DNA from: Hybos culiciformis
Taxonomy: Eukaryota > Arthropoda > Insecta > Diptera > Hybotidae
Assembly (NCBI GenBank): GCA_964007475.1
Contig: OZ023273.1
Span: 1,302,001-1,366,000, forward strand
Length of the DNA: 64,000 nucleotides
Direction of reading: 5' to 3'
The position numbers were made by a program, and so were the translations under genes. The notes under the pieces are model-generated. The model was not told the DNA's origin. It worked only from the letters and a program-made list of their open reading frames with translations, and did not search any database. This document shows, in pieces, positions 25,301 through 40,300 of this stretch (position 1 is the stretch's first letter; each line of letters starts with the position of its first letter).

Positions 25301-28300
25301 TATACATTCTATGTGCATTTTAGTACACTACTAAGAAAAACAATCACTTATTAGAAGTATTAATAAGATTTTATTTTAGCCCTGACAATCGACAATATTG
25401 AGTGCGTTTTTAACAGAACATTTGACACCTCGAAGACGAAAATATCATTGTTATGAACTGGTTATTCTTGACTGCATTGCAATAGAAAAATGTTTAGGGT
25501 ATATTCCGGGTAATCCACTAATGCATCCGCAAAAGTCTTGGAGAGATCTTGATCCCGCGCAGAGTCCTAACAAATTTAGCAAAATCTATGCTCAACTGAA
25601 TTTCAAAATACAAAGGTGGCTCAACAAAGTCTACCGGCATTCCTTTTTGCAAAAAAAAAAAATCATTAAATTTACTATAGAATTTAATATTTAAAATAAT
25701 TTTGAAAATGTTATACAAAATAAGTTAAATCAAGAAAATTTATTTTAGTTCAGAACAAGTAAAATTCTTCAAAATTCCAACTTGATCAAACTATAAATCT
25801 AGATTTTTTGGTCCAACTTAATGACTGCCCATTTTTTTTAATTAATGAAAATTTAGTAACCAATGACATAAGCAATTTCATAATGTCATCTAAATTAGGC
25901 CTATTTGATAATAGTTACAAATAAATTGTGATAAATAGGATAATTAATTGAACTAACTTCCTTGCGTTAGAAACTTTTAGAACAAAATGAAGGTTCCTAT
26001 AAATATGTAAATATAAATATAACTCTCATATTTTAATTTTAAATACTTTTCTTGTGAAATTAAAATCATCAAATTCAAAATCAGTGAATCATATTTCTAA
26101 TGCTGCAGGATATTTGTTCATAAAAACCACAATTTGTCTTCTAAGGACAGATCTAACAACTCTAAGAAGACCGAAATATTCTAATAATTTAGGGCAATTA
26201 ATATTTGCTGATAGTATATTATAAGTAAATGTAGCACTAACTATAATTCTCTAAATAATATTGTACAACTAATTTTTGTTAGACTGAGCAATTTAATTAA
26301 TTTTGTTTTTAATATTTTTTTTCAAACTTAATAAGACAAAAGTCAATTTGAAGATTTTCCACATAAATATTCTAGAAGCCTATTTATAACAAAAAAGTAT
26401 CTGTTAAAAAGAAACTAAACTTAGAAATTATACAAAAACTAACGTATCTTCATTGTAGATACTACAACTGAACTATATAAACACTATATATTTCAGTGTT
26501 CTTAGAAGTTTTGAATATGTGTTCACTGTTTTCAATTGGGAACATGTTTTTTGTTGTTTACTTTTTTGTTCACAAAATTTTGACAATATAGATAGTAATT
26601 TTGTGTTCCTAAAGACCCAACTTAATTTTCGAGCAAAAAAAATAACAAATCGCTTTCATTTTCCTTTTGAATATACAATTACCTTTTTAAATAGCAATAA
26701 AAAATTTCTGGTCAACAATTTAACCTCTCTTCACTTTTCAAAACAACAAAAATAAAGTAAGAGTTTCAAAATGTAATACAGGGAAATAATGTTCAAATTT
26801 AAATTGTTAAATAAGGATGAAATCATCCTTAAAATTGATTTTAATTTTTTTTTTTTCTTTTTTTTTTGTTTCACTTTTTGTTTTCATGTTTCTTCATGAG
26901 GACCTAACTGAGCTTTTGTGTTAGGTATATAATATATGTATATATAGAAAAGTTTCACAAGAAAAGAATCCCCTACGTTTTTCGCAAAAAAAAAAAAAGT
27001 ATTAAAACAATTTTAGTGAATTTTTTTTTTTTTTTTTTCAAAAATTCAAAGATTCAGTGAGAATTAGAAATAATGTTTGAAAATATACATATATATTTTC
27101 TTTTACTTCTTCTTCCATTTGAGAAATTATTTCATTTTTACTTTCATTGTACATATTATATTTATGTATATTTTTTTTTCCACATAGAATACACGGTGGA
27201 TCTGATAAATTAGCATAATTTTGTTATTTTTAAGCATCAGGCGATGCGAAAATAAAAACTTGTACTTGTATCGTTTAAAAATACATATATATCTAAATTT
27301 ATAAAAAAAAAAAAAAAAATTTCTTGTTATTTTTAAATATTCAAATTTTATGTAAATCAGAAAATAGCAAATTTATGAATTTGGACTAAATTATAATTTC
27401 TTTGCTTTAAACAAAAAAAAAAAAAACAGAACGCTAGATTTTCTTCAAGTCTTCAATATTCTATAAATATTAATTATACAATGAAATAATATTATATAAA
27501 ATACAACGTAATATACAATTAATATATAAATTATTCAAAATTTCTTAGAAATACATTTTATGAAAACAAAAATTTGGCGTAATGTAAAAGTTTCATTATA
27601 ATTTCATATATCAGGACATAAGGAACTATATAGTTGTGGTAAATCCTTAAACGATATTCAGTCATCAATTTGTGTTTATACCTTAAAAATATATACAAAA
27701 TTGAGTATTAAAAGTTCATGACACATTAAATTTAATAAATAAAATCCTTTACTACAATGCGTAACTACTTTTGTACAACATAATATTTTCTAAGAAAATT
27801 TATAGAACCATTACCAGTTATCAAAAAAATTTACAAAACCATATATATTAGATAGAGATCTTTATCAAGGACACCGTATTTATCGAATCCCAATTACGTT
27901 CAATGATTTTTAAACATTATTTTAACATTTTCGAAAAAATAAAAAAAAAAATAAAATTAAAGTTTAGTTAAAAAAAAAAAAAAACTTTTCTTTTTTCTGT
28001 TTCATTTTTAAACTTTTGCTAATTTCATTTTATTACACTTTTTTTCGATTGTTTTTATTTTAACTTCTTGTATGTTTTATTTTTTTTTTAATTTTTTTAT
28101 TTCGAAACTAAGAGTTGAGTCTTTTTTTGTTCGCTGTTGATGTTGGTTTTTTTTTTTGTTTTTGATAAGTTGGGGAAAATCACGTTGAACTAAATTAAAA
28201 CACACCGAATTAAAATAAAAAGTATATACATACATTTGTATATTATATGAAAAGTTAAATAAAAATATTATTTTTCTATGCGGATTTAATTTAACCGCAA

Positions 28301-31300
28301 CTGGGATAAAAAACTTTCCAAAGAAGAAGGAAGAAGAAAATACAAAGTTGAGAAAAATAAAAATAAAAAAAAAAACCAATAAGTAAAAGAAATTGTTTTT
28401 CCTTTTTTTTTTTTCTGTGTTTTCCTTTTAAAGTGCAAAGGACCTTACAACAATTTTTAACCCAAAAACTAAAGAATTTTTTTAAGTAAAAAGTTTCTCT
28501 ATTTAACTTTCTTTCTATGTTATTTTTTCAATAGTTTTTATTATCAATGAAAAAAAAAAAAACTATACTGGCGCTTTAAAATAAATTCTCTTTAGTTTTC
28601 CTTGAAAAAACCCCTTTTTTATTTTATTTCTATATCAATTCAATATGAAAGAAAAGTATAAAGAAAAGTCTTATAGAAAAAAAAATTTATAATGATTTCT
28701 TGGAAAATATGCTGCAAATGTAATAGATTTTAGCTAGCTATGAAACAATTGAGGCTTTTGTTTTGAAAAAAAAAAAAAAATTCATTAAATTTTATTATTT
28801 TATACTGTATAAAACTAGAAAAAAAAATATTTATTTCGATTGAAGAAATCTTCACATAAAAAGCTATAAAGAAGATATATCATTCAAGTAAATCGAATAT
28901 GTTTAAAAAAACAAAAAAATTTCATTTATAAATTTTCGACTCATAAAATGTGGCGTTTTTAGCCCGTTTTCCATAAAAAAAATTAAAAAAAACGGAGTGT
29001 AGTAGGTTTTTATAAAATTTCCGTACAACCGTCCGCCGGCCACAAAAATTCTTATAACTTATGAACCAACCAGACTAGAAATTCTTTAAATGTCAAAACA
29101 TGCACTTTAACCTCGACTAAAAGCTGAGATTTTATTATTTTAAATTTCGGAGTTAAAAGCTCTCAATCAGCCAAGTTTCTAAATTATTTTCATATAATTT
29201 TTTGAATAAATTTTAAAAAGATTCTAATTATAGTAGTAGTGGTAGATAGAGGGTCGATTAGAGGATTGATTAGAGCCAAAGCATTCGGACTATGGTCGAA
29301 ATTTCGATGAAAATTATTCTACTTGTACATGACTAAATGGTATATTGTTATAATGATATTAAAGACTTCTTAAAAAATATGATCAGCCCCTGATTGTGAC
29401 TTAAATTAAAGTATCTTCGAAATAACAAAAGATTTAGTATTTTTCGAACCAAAAGTTCGTAACATTCTAAAGTGACTATACTTAATACCTATATTATATT
29501 ATACACTAAAACAGTAGTAATTAATAACGAAACTTTGTCAACAAAATATTATTGTGATGCATTATATCTACAAATTCAGCCGCACAAAAATAATCTCGAA
29601 TTCATTTTTCGAATTCATCATTAATTAAAAATTGAATATATAGTGTTTTCAAATATTAATCCTTTATAATATTTTTATTCAAAAACTTTTAATCCAAATT
29701 ATTTTTATTTATTTATTTTTATAATTTTTTTTAATGTTTTGGTAAACAAAATTTAGCACAATAAGCATTTGTCTTCTCTCAATGTACAGTCATTTTAGCT
29801 ATAATAGTGCATTTAATCACAGTTGCAAAAGATTAAAGTTAGATAATCACATTGATTGTACACATTAAATGGAAACAAAGAAAAAAAAAACAACAACAAA
29901 TTTTAAGAAAAATATCTTTAACTTTATGGTCAAAAATATATATTATTGAATTGGATGTTTAAAATAAGAAATCCCTGAAGAAAAATAACCAGAAAAAAAA
30001 AAAGAAAAGAAAACTTTAAAAAAGTAAAAAAAAAAGAATGAAACAAGTCCCCATTGCTTAAAAAGTTTGTCGTTTTCAATGTTTTTCTTTCTACTGAAAA
30101 TTTCATTTTTTTTTTCTTTATATTATCCTTGAAAGTTTGATAACATCAGATTTTGAGATATATTTAATGTGAGTTTGGTTAACGATAGTATACTATATAT
30201 AATACTGTGCGTTAGACTTTTATAAATTTACTTAAAATTGAATTCATTAAGTAATTTGAATATTCCTGTTGTATATAGTCAAAAAAAATTTTGATATTCT
30301 GAAGAACAAAATTAAATCTGATAAATTCTTCTTCTTTTTCTTAATATTAAGGAAATTAGAATTTAATGTGCACAAAACTGATTAGAAAGCTAAGTATATA
30401 TATAGAAACTTTTATGTGTTGTTCGTCTGGATGAAAATTAAAAAGATGTTTCCATATGAAAAAAGTTTTAAAGACATTTTTTTTTTAATAACTTCCAGTT
30501 AAATGCATTTAAAGTTTGCACAGTTTTATGATGATTACACTGTATACTTTGGTCAGCAAATTATTAACATTATATAAGTTTATATGTACAAAAAGAATCT
30601 AGATGTATGTATTTTTATTAAATTCAATATAATGATCTGAAAGCCGGAATTAAAAATTCTTTTATTATTATTTTTAAGAAAATGTGGAAGTATGATATAT
30701 ATAAGAAGAAAAATATAACTATCATACAAGAAATAAATAAATATATATTTTTATAATACAGATTTTATTTTGAAATCTCTTTAAGCATTATTATGCTTTG
30801 AGCTATTTTCTTCAACGAAACATACATATAGTTTAATAAATCATAAATATATCATTTTTTATTCATTTACCATGGAACAGACAATGTTGTTAACGAAAGG
30901 AAATTGTTTACAGGAAATACTGATTTTTTCTTCCTTTCGTAAACAATTTTTTTTAGTTAAAAAACAACAACTTAAATATATTTATATATTATATATGTTT
31001 TTTAATTCTTTCCTGGTGATCTTTAATATATAAAAAAAAAACAATATATAATTGCTTTAAAAATTTGTTTTTGTCATTCAAGTTTTACTAAATTTTTGAA
31101 CTTTAACAAGGAGTAATTTATTTATTTTTCTAATTTAATATATTTATTTGTACAAATAATTTGTTTACATAAAAATCATTGATACAGGGATTATTAATTA
31201 GAAACATTTCAACTTTGAACTTTTGTCCCCTTTTTTATAATAAATCACAGAAAAAAATTTGCTCGTACTCATTACGTCAAAAAAGTTCGTTAATGACATT

Positions 31301-34300
31301 CTCGTTAAGACAACGAAAAATAATGAATAATTACGTTTTTGTAACGTAAATTTCGTTTATTTTCTTATTACGAACATTTTTTTCATTTTTAGTACTCGTT
31401 AAAAAAGTTCGTTATCGTTAAATACGGGAAACAAAAATTTCAATCCATACAGAACTTATATTTTCCATTTTACACATTGCCGTAAATGTAGTTCATAGCT
31501 CAGTGGCAGAGTTGATGGATTGCAATGTTTAGGACAGTGTTTCGAAGCTACAAGCGGGCATAAAAAAAATTAAATAAAAAAATTTAAAAAATAAATAAAA
31601 AAAATAGAAACATAGATAAAAAAATTAATAAATAAAAAAAAAATAAATAAAATAAAAAAAAATAAAAAAATAAAAAAAAATAAATAAATAAATAAATAAA
31701 AACAAAAAAATTAAAAAAAAAAAATTAAAAAAAAAAAAATTAAAAAATAAATAAATAAAAAATAAATAAATAAAAAATTAAATAAATAATAAAAAAAAAT
31801 GTTGTCTATAAATTTTTTTTTTCGTATTTGCGGTGTTTTTGCTGAAGAATTTGAAAGGTTTTTTGGTTTTGGGGTATAACGAACTTTTTTAACGAACTAC
31901 GAGCTTTTTTCAACGAAATGTTCGTTGTAGCCAAAATAACGAATTTTTCGTTGATTTTAACGAATTATTTAGTTATTAGTACGAGCAAATTTTTTTCTGT
32001 GTAGCAACAGATACATACGTTACGTTCATATAATATGTATTATATACAATAATGTTTATAACTTATTAATTTATTCAAAAATCATTCTCTCTTTCAAGAT
32101 TCATTAAATCGTTATTTGCAAAAAAAAATAAAACTCTAATAATAAAATTAATGACTTTTAGTATAGATTTGGAGATCAAGGAACTTTAGTGTAAAGAAAA
32201 TTTTGAGCACATTACGTTATATATATGAGAAAAAAAAACTTACAGTAAGCATGATATGAATTATGAATATAAACTTATATATTTAAGTTTTAGATATCTT
32301 ATAAGTTTATGTTAAAAGTGTAGAAAAAGGTTTTTTTTCTCACAAGAATTTTTTATTCTGACAATATTAATTCGATTTTTAATTCGATAAATAGTTATTT
32401 TTCTAACCTTTACCAAGGTCGATATCGAACTTCTAAAGACTACATTACTGCAGTCTTTATCATTGAAAGAAAAGAGAAAATATCACCAATTACATAAATT
32501 TATGGTGCATTCTCATACGAAAAAAAAATTACTTTTACTTTTAAAAAGAAAACTAATTCGAAAACATATATAAGAAAAACTTCTTTTGATGTTGATTTTT
32601 CATCTTTTTTTTTTATAAATATTCAATTCATGAATATTTATTAAAAAAAAAACATATATTACTTTTTATAAATATTCAAACTGATATTAAATACAATATA
32701 ATAATAATGTTTATAATATTTGAATAATATTATATTTATATTTCCTATTTCATATATTTACAAATCATTTTAACATATATTTACACACATTATATGATTT
32801 AGATATATATATATATAATTTATTCAATATTATTCTATTCAATTCGTATTCATATATATATATATATATGTATAGATATATATTTTATGTAAAAAGGAAG
32901 TACTATAATTTACAAAATTATTTTATTTTCCTATTACCAATCAAAAAGAAACTTTCATATTATTATTATTATTATACCTATTTTCCATAATTTCCTTTTT
33001 CTATAAATATAGATTAAATATGTAATAATTTTTTTTTATGAGTAATTAATTAACTAATAATAATAATAATAATAATAATATTTCCCTCATTTTATTTTTT
33101 TTTATTTTCTGGTGTTGTTGTTTTTATTTTTTTTTTTATATATACATATATATAAGAAATTTATTACATTATAATTATGTTATTAATATTCAAAAATTAG
33201 AAAATAAATTCATAATTATAATTATTAGTTAATTATTATCATTTTTCATGTTTTATTCTAAATTATGAATATGGTAAATATCGGAAAAAAAAAAAAGAAA
33301 AATTTGTTGGTTTCATCTTTTATAATAATAATTATAATGATAATAATAATAGTAATAATAAAAATATAGAACAGTATCGCGATAATGAAGCTTGAAGCCC
33401 GTTTTCAACAATTTTTATTTTCAACAATTTTTCTACAGTCGTGGGTATCGTTCGTAATTTACGTATTTTTTTTTTTTTGTATTTTAGGTTTTTTTTTATA
33501 AGTATATATACACGATATTATAAAATCCTTGAAAATGTTAATCAGGCACGGAAAGTATTCGAAATGTCTGTTTTCAAAAAAAAAAATCGGCAAGTTGTTA
33601 AAAAGTATAAAACGCGTAAAAGCTTGATTATGAATAATATAAGACACATACAAAATGAGTGACAGAATATGCTCCAATAGAAACAATAAGAATCTTAAAA
33701 ATAGAAGAAAATTAGAATCAAAATATGAATATAAACAATCAAGCAACCTTACATTTCACCTGATCATTATTTTAATTTTTTTTATATTATAAACCTGCTC
33801 TACATCTCTATCTAAAACCTCTATCGTGAATATAACCGTCAGACTGTGCAAAATCTTACTTACAATACATGATGAATAAGTCAACTTAAAATATAGGCAA
33901 ACTACACTTATATATTATTTATCTCATACTTATATAGTTTCTCAATGATTATTTCTTTAAAAGACTTCAATAATCTTAATAAAAAATTGTTCGTTTTCAA
34001 CAATTTTTATTGGGACTTTTTTTTTCTTCATAAGCTAGAATCGGGGCTCTTCTTTTAAATTCCAACTTCCAATTAAATACCAATTTTATTGTAAATTTTT
34101 CGTCGAATTACTTCGTCATTATTTGCTTCATTAAGTTTTATAATACTTTCTTTAAACATTCATGTTCAGACCCAGTCCGAATCTTTGAACACAATCAAAG
34201 AATTATCTATTTTTTAAAGTTTTTCTTATTGTCCATCTATCTAAATTTTATAAAGCAAGATCTGGAAAATCTTTCTGATAAATTGACGGATGAAAGTCAA

Positions 34301-37300
34301 CAAGGTAGTAATACGATCGAAATCGGACTTGTTAGACAGATCGACAGACAGAAAATGAAAACATGCAGCCCGTTTTTAATTTTTCAATAATAACATAGAA
34401 ATATAATTATGTTTTGAGGTTATAATAATAATAATAACAAACAACACGACTCCTTTAAAAAATATAATAATGATCATATTTTATTTTTGTCCCCTTCAAA
34501 AATATTGATATAATATGTATGTTATGTACTACATAGGTATATTTTGATTTTCTTATTAATTATTCGTATATAGTTATCTCATTATTATTTAATATTTTGT
34601 GTTTATGTATTTATAATGTAAGAAGACAAATTTCCTACAAATTGATGCTTAAAAGTAAATTTTTCTTTAAATGTTTTTATAATTATTATTATTATTATTA
34701 TTATCATTGATTTTATTTTTAATACGATTACCGTGAAATTTATTTTAATTTACAAAATTAAAATACAATTATTTATGAATGAAATAAGTTATAAGTATGT
34801 AATATGTAATTTAATTTAAGATAATATATATGTAGTTATAAAATAAATTTCTAATCGGTATTTACATAATTTTTCATATAAAATGTTTTCTTATGATACA
34901 AAAAAAAACACGTCGTTCTATATTTGTTTTAAATTAACTTTACCAAAAATTTTAGAACCAAAAATTGTTAAAATAAATTATTAAAATATAAAAAGTAAAT
35001 ATTAATTTAATTTTAAGATTTTATATCATCACTTCAGACTTTTAAAAAAGAGTTTCGCAAAACTTATCACAAATCCCTTTAAAATAACCAAATACAATTT
35101 TAGTCGCGGTAAAAAAAGTTTAGCTAAAGATAATTAATATTAATTATTATTTTAATTTATATTTTATTAATTTAATTGATTTTTGAGTTCAGTTTTTATA
35201 TGTAATTATTTTTGTCTGTTTAATTTAATGTTTTCATTTCAGGGTTCATACATTAATTAAAAATAAATCTGTGTTTTTAAAATAAATTTTTATGTGTTTC
35301 AGTTTTAATATACAACCGTATCAAAATAACAACCTAATGATACATATATATTATACATTAATTTATAAATATACTATGTATCCATATTTTCCCTGTGTAT
35401 AAAAAAAAAAAACAAAAAAAAAATGTATTTTCTTTCATTTTCCAGGTATAAAATTAAATATTGAATTAAAAATTATCTATAATATTTATAATATAATCTT
35501 TTTTTTGCTCTCTCTCTCTCCTTGGCTTAATCTAAAATTGCTCATCTAAAAATAATAATTTAAAATTTCAATTAAAAATAAACAAAAAAAAACAAAAATT
35601 TAATGGTAATAAATATTTATGCGAACGTCCCTGAACATTTTATTTAATAAATCAAGAAAAATATCTATAATAACTTAAATATTTGCATATACATACATAT
35701 ATAATATAGAAAAATATATATAACGTATATATATTATATATAATACAATTAATATAGATAGATTGTTATAAACTATATAATGACATTTATATTTGCATTA
35801 TTATCATATAATTTATGTAAATATTATATTTTATTTGTTTTATATTCAAAACAAAGTTATACACATATATATACAGAATATGTATATAAGCTTAAAAATT
35901 ATTTTCATATACAAAATATGTATAATTTATATTTTTTTTTCTATATTATATACATAATGCTATCTAGATATATATAAAAGCATAAAAGATTTTTACTCTT
36001 AATCTCAGTATTATCGCCTGATGATTTATCACAAAAATTATATTGTTAAAGCTTATCTTTTGCTTCTCATTTAGAATAAATTTTTCTACAGTCGTGGGTA
36101 TCGTTCGTAATTTACGTATTTTTTTTTTTTTGTATTTTAGGTTTTTTTTTATAAGTATATATACACGATATTATAAAATCCTTGAAAATGTTAATCAGGC
36201 ACGGAAAGTATTCGAAATGTCTGTTTTCAAAAAAAAAAATCGGCAAGTTGTTAAAAAGTATAAAACGCGTAAAAGCTTGATTATGAATAATATAAGACAC
36301 ATACAAAATGAGTGACAGAATATGCTCCAATAGAAACAATAAGAATCTTAAAAATAGAAGAAAATTAGAATCAAAATATGAATATAAACAATCAAGCAAC
36401 CTTACATTTCACCTGATCATTATTTTAATTTTTTTTATATTATAAACCTGCTCTACATCTCTATCTAAAACCTCTATCGTGAATATAACCGTCAGACTGT
36501 GCAAAATCTTACTTACAATACATGATGAATAAGTCAACTTAAAATATAGGCAAACTACACTTATATATTATTTATCTCATACTTATATAGTTTCTCAATG
36601 ATTATTTCTTTAAAAGACTTCAATAATCTTAATAAAAAATTGTTCGTTAGAAGCAATCTGTCATTATTTTGACGACGATAATATATAACATAAGACATAT
36701 GTAAAACAAAAATTTCTAATCCTACAAATATTTACAAAGCATAAGAACATAACATTATACACTGTTCTTATTCTCACCTTAATAAGATTTTTTTTTTCAA
36801 ATGGTAATTTAAATTTTCCAATGTTATCTTTCTTTTTCAATTCATGTCTCTTAGTTTTTAAATTAAATAAATGAAAATCTTTTGTTACATAAATTATTGT
36901 GATTATCTTTCACGGTGTATATAAAAGTCTTTAATATTACGTTGCAAATCAGAAAAATATTCAATCACCGCAAAAATCAAGGTTTTAAAGTTAAATTTAT
37001 ATATATATTTGTGCCGAACATATTTTCGCCCTAACTTGTGGAACAAATTTTTGACCTATTTTAGTTAAATTTTCGATCCAAGCCCGTGACTGTCCAAAAG
37101 ATGAATTAAATACTAGAATTCTTGAATCAAAATTATTTCTCGATTCAAAAAACCGTAGCATTAAGTAGCTATTTTCCTGAAAGAAATAATAAATTTCGAT
37201 AAGAAAGCTTAGCGAGAAACCTGTAATCTTACAGTTTTCATCCATTTATATAAAAATTGTAACGTAATTATTGTGCAACACTTTATTGAAGATAAATAAA

Positions 37301-40300
37301 TACAATGAAGAATGAAAAGAAATAAAACGTCCTTTTAAACACAAAACACCATCAGGATGTATAAGGATGTTTGATAACAATCATTATTCTCTATGGGTTT
37401 TTCATTTAATACTAGGAATATTGGTTTAATTTTAAGGAAATGTATTAATAAATTTTTTGGGGGTTTTCACTACGAAAGTTGATAAAAAAAAAAATGAAAA
37501 ATAAAAAAAATTATTATTATATATTTATATTGTAAAAAGAAAAACTTTTTCTTTATTTTTTTTTTCTTTTTGAATGTATATTTAAAAGTGGGATCATAAA
37601 TTCCCATGCTTTCCTTAAAAAACATTCTGTGATGTATTATATTTTCAGTTTCAATGAGAATTTTATATGTTTTTATTTTATTTTTTTTTTTCGAAACCCA
37701 AAGACATTTTTCTAACAGGAAATTGAAGTGAATTTAATTTTAATAATATATATATACTAATAGAAAATTTTTAAATACATTTTGAAAAAGTAGGATTAAA
37801 TGACAAATTGAAAATGTTTACTTTTTCTTCTTCTTCTTTTATACAGGTTATATTTGCATATAATAGGCTTGCTGATATATATTCTTAATTTCGTTTGTTT
37901 TTATTTAAATTCTGATTGATTATCATCTCATAGTATAAAATTGTTAAGCACATCTATATATATTTAATATTAGATCACTAACAAATTAGCGTCTTAAATT
38001 TGATACCTCGTAAGTCCTTGCAAATATTGCTAAGAAAAAAAAAAATAAGGAAAACAATGCGTTCAGAGTCACAATAGGTTTCCTTAATTTAATTTAACTC
38101 ATAATGATTTCATCCGATTTGTATTGAATTGATTATGAAATACCATTTAATTTTTTTTTCAACTTATTTATAATATTATACAAGAACTAATTAACAAATT
38201 ATTATGTGGGTTAGGTATACTATATAATTTCCTTTAAATCCATTGAAATTATAATATTTATTTCCTGTGAAAATTATTAAAAATGAATGAAAAAAAATTC
38301 TTATTTACGAGGGTTGAATGTTTATTCAACTAGTTCTTCAACATGTTTTCGCTACAGACATATGGATAGAAACTAAGTTGAAAAACTTGCATTTTAAGAA
38401 CATGCATAAATCTTTCAAGCCAGCACTCAACTTCTAAAGTGATTTGAAGTTTTTCAACCAGTATGAAAAGCCTACAGGGCTACAGACGAGTTAATTTTAA
38501 AGTAGCCAACTCAAGTTGAATAACTTAGGTATATTACGTACTAAGAGACTCAAAACTCTTCCGTATAGAATTGCGTCGGTGGTTAAAGTAAAACTTCCTT
38601 ATTTCTTCACCGATTTAACCATTAATAAATAATATGAATATCCGATTAATACTTTTGGGCGCAATTGAATTCAATTTTCGATCTTCAAAAAAACTTTTCT
38701 TTTGAATTTGTTTGTTACATAATTTCTGTTGAATATTAAATAAATTAAATTTACATAAAAATATTATATTATTATATACAAATTAAAAATATAGAAATTC
38801 TCGATATATTTCTTTTGTAACCGAGATGTTTTCAATTTTGAAGCGTTTTTTAAACCAAATGACGTACAGCGATATTTTACTTTCTGAACTGAACAACATT
38901 ATTATATTCATTTTTCTTATATAAAAACAAAATAGTTTCAAAATATGAAAAAATGATTTAATTACTGCCATAGTTAAAGCTCTGTACACATAAAATTATA
39001 CTGAACACTAAAAAATTAAGAATTTCCATCAAACCATTAAATACTTAAATGAAAATAATCAATTTTTTTTTTCTTCAAATATAAAATTAAATAAAACCTT
39101 AGCCAATAATATTTGTTTACTATCCTTAAAGCATTAATTCATCGACTAACTATACTTAAAACATGAGAAAAAATCTTTACGAGCATGGTATAAAATTATT
39201 CAGTGTAACATTATTTTTCATATTTATTATTTTATTTTATGTTTGTTGTTGATGTTATTATTATTATTATTATTATTATTATGTATATATGTATAAACAT
39301 TATATTTGTATAATGTTATGTTCTTTGGTTTTATATACCATTTTTAGCTTAAAATCAAAGTTATTATTGTCTTTTGGAATTATTATTGTTTACTTTTGCC
39401 TTGAATGGTTTTCTGCTAAATAATATTCTACTAAAATTTGTATAGATATGAAAATTGTATGTGTCAGTCAGTACATAAGAAGAATATTTATGAAAATTTT
39501 CAAAATAAATTTGTATACGCATAAAATAATTGATTATAATTTTTATTTTTTTTTATGATTCATATATAATGTTTAAAACTATATACATTCATGATTAATA
39601 TTACGCTTACAATAAACTATGAATTAAATTCTAATGAACAAGTTGAAAATTGGAAATTTTAAATAAGTACACAAAATGTATTATGCATAGTTGATGTGAA
39701 GTACGAAAATTATTCACCATAGGGCATAGAATGTTTTAACGATAGTACTTATATAAAAAGAAGTATATAATAAATAAAATTTGGAACAGGTGTACACAAA
39801 TAGGGAAAAAAAAATATTTCTAATAATGTGTTGAAATAAACATTTATTGAATATTGTTATGAGAAGAGTCAAAAACTAAACTTCTTACATTGTATAAGGT
39901 TCTATGTAGGCCACAATTTATATTTAATGGATGCAAAGCTTAATTACAAAGTTATATATTAGAAATTCTATTAATGATTTTTGCATTGTACTGCCATCAT
40001 GTTCAAATTTTTTATTTTTAGCTTTTTTTCCTTTCCCGACTTTAGGTATAAATGTAAAATAAAATTTCATCCAAAATAATATTATTTTTTTTTCATATCC
40101 TTTTTTCAATTCAGAATAATTTTATTTTTTTTTTTAAAGATTTCTAATCTGAAAAAAAAAAAATTTTTTCCTTCTTTTTAATATGAATATAACCGTTACT
40201 AATTCATCTTCCAACTTCCTTTTTATACATATTTATATATATAATTTTTTTGTTCTCCTTCGCTTTGGGTTTTATGGGAAAATGAATTATCGATTTATTT

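Larger units (their letters stand above)
31246..32001. mobile_element. TIR element (756 bp) with 24-bp perfect inverted ends
   Basis: Bases 31246-31269 (starting CACAGAAAAAAATTTGCTCG) are the exact reverse complement of 31978-32001. Subterminal blocks are also inverted and rich in AACGAACTTTTTTAACGA-like sequence on both sides. There is no transposase ORF. The interior holds a degenerate tRNA-like module (31489-31560) and a long A-rich AAATA-type stretch (31561-31800). The TA-rich flanks give no unambiguous target duplication. Confidence 0.85.

Noticed and set aside
28077..28379. 100-codon minus-strand ORF
   Set aside because: Almost all Phe/Lys/Asn from poly-T/poly-A tracts; not protein-like.
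30890..30960. Inverted pair around AAATTGTTTAC as a miRNA hairpin
   Set aside because: Only about 12 bases pair, with no extended stem; too weak to support a precursor.
31489..31560. Functional tRNA gene
   Set aside because: A- and B-box-like sequences exist, but the T stem and acceptor stem do not pair; at most a SINE-like relic.
33441..33746. ORFs on both strands duplicated at 36043-36399
   Set aside because: Their identity reflects the 570-bp DNA duplication; both include homopolymer-coded residues and overlap each other, so there is no evidence of selection on protein.
36997..37245. 82-codon minus-strand ORF with balanced composition near its end
   Set aside because: The segment ENLTKIGQKFVPQVRAKI looks protein-like, but no family, splice site or conserved context could be recognised, so I left it out as a gene.
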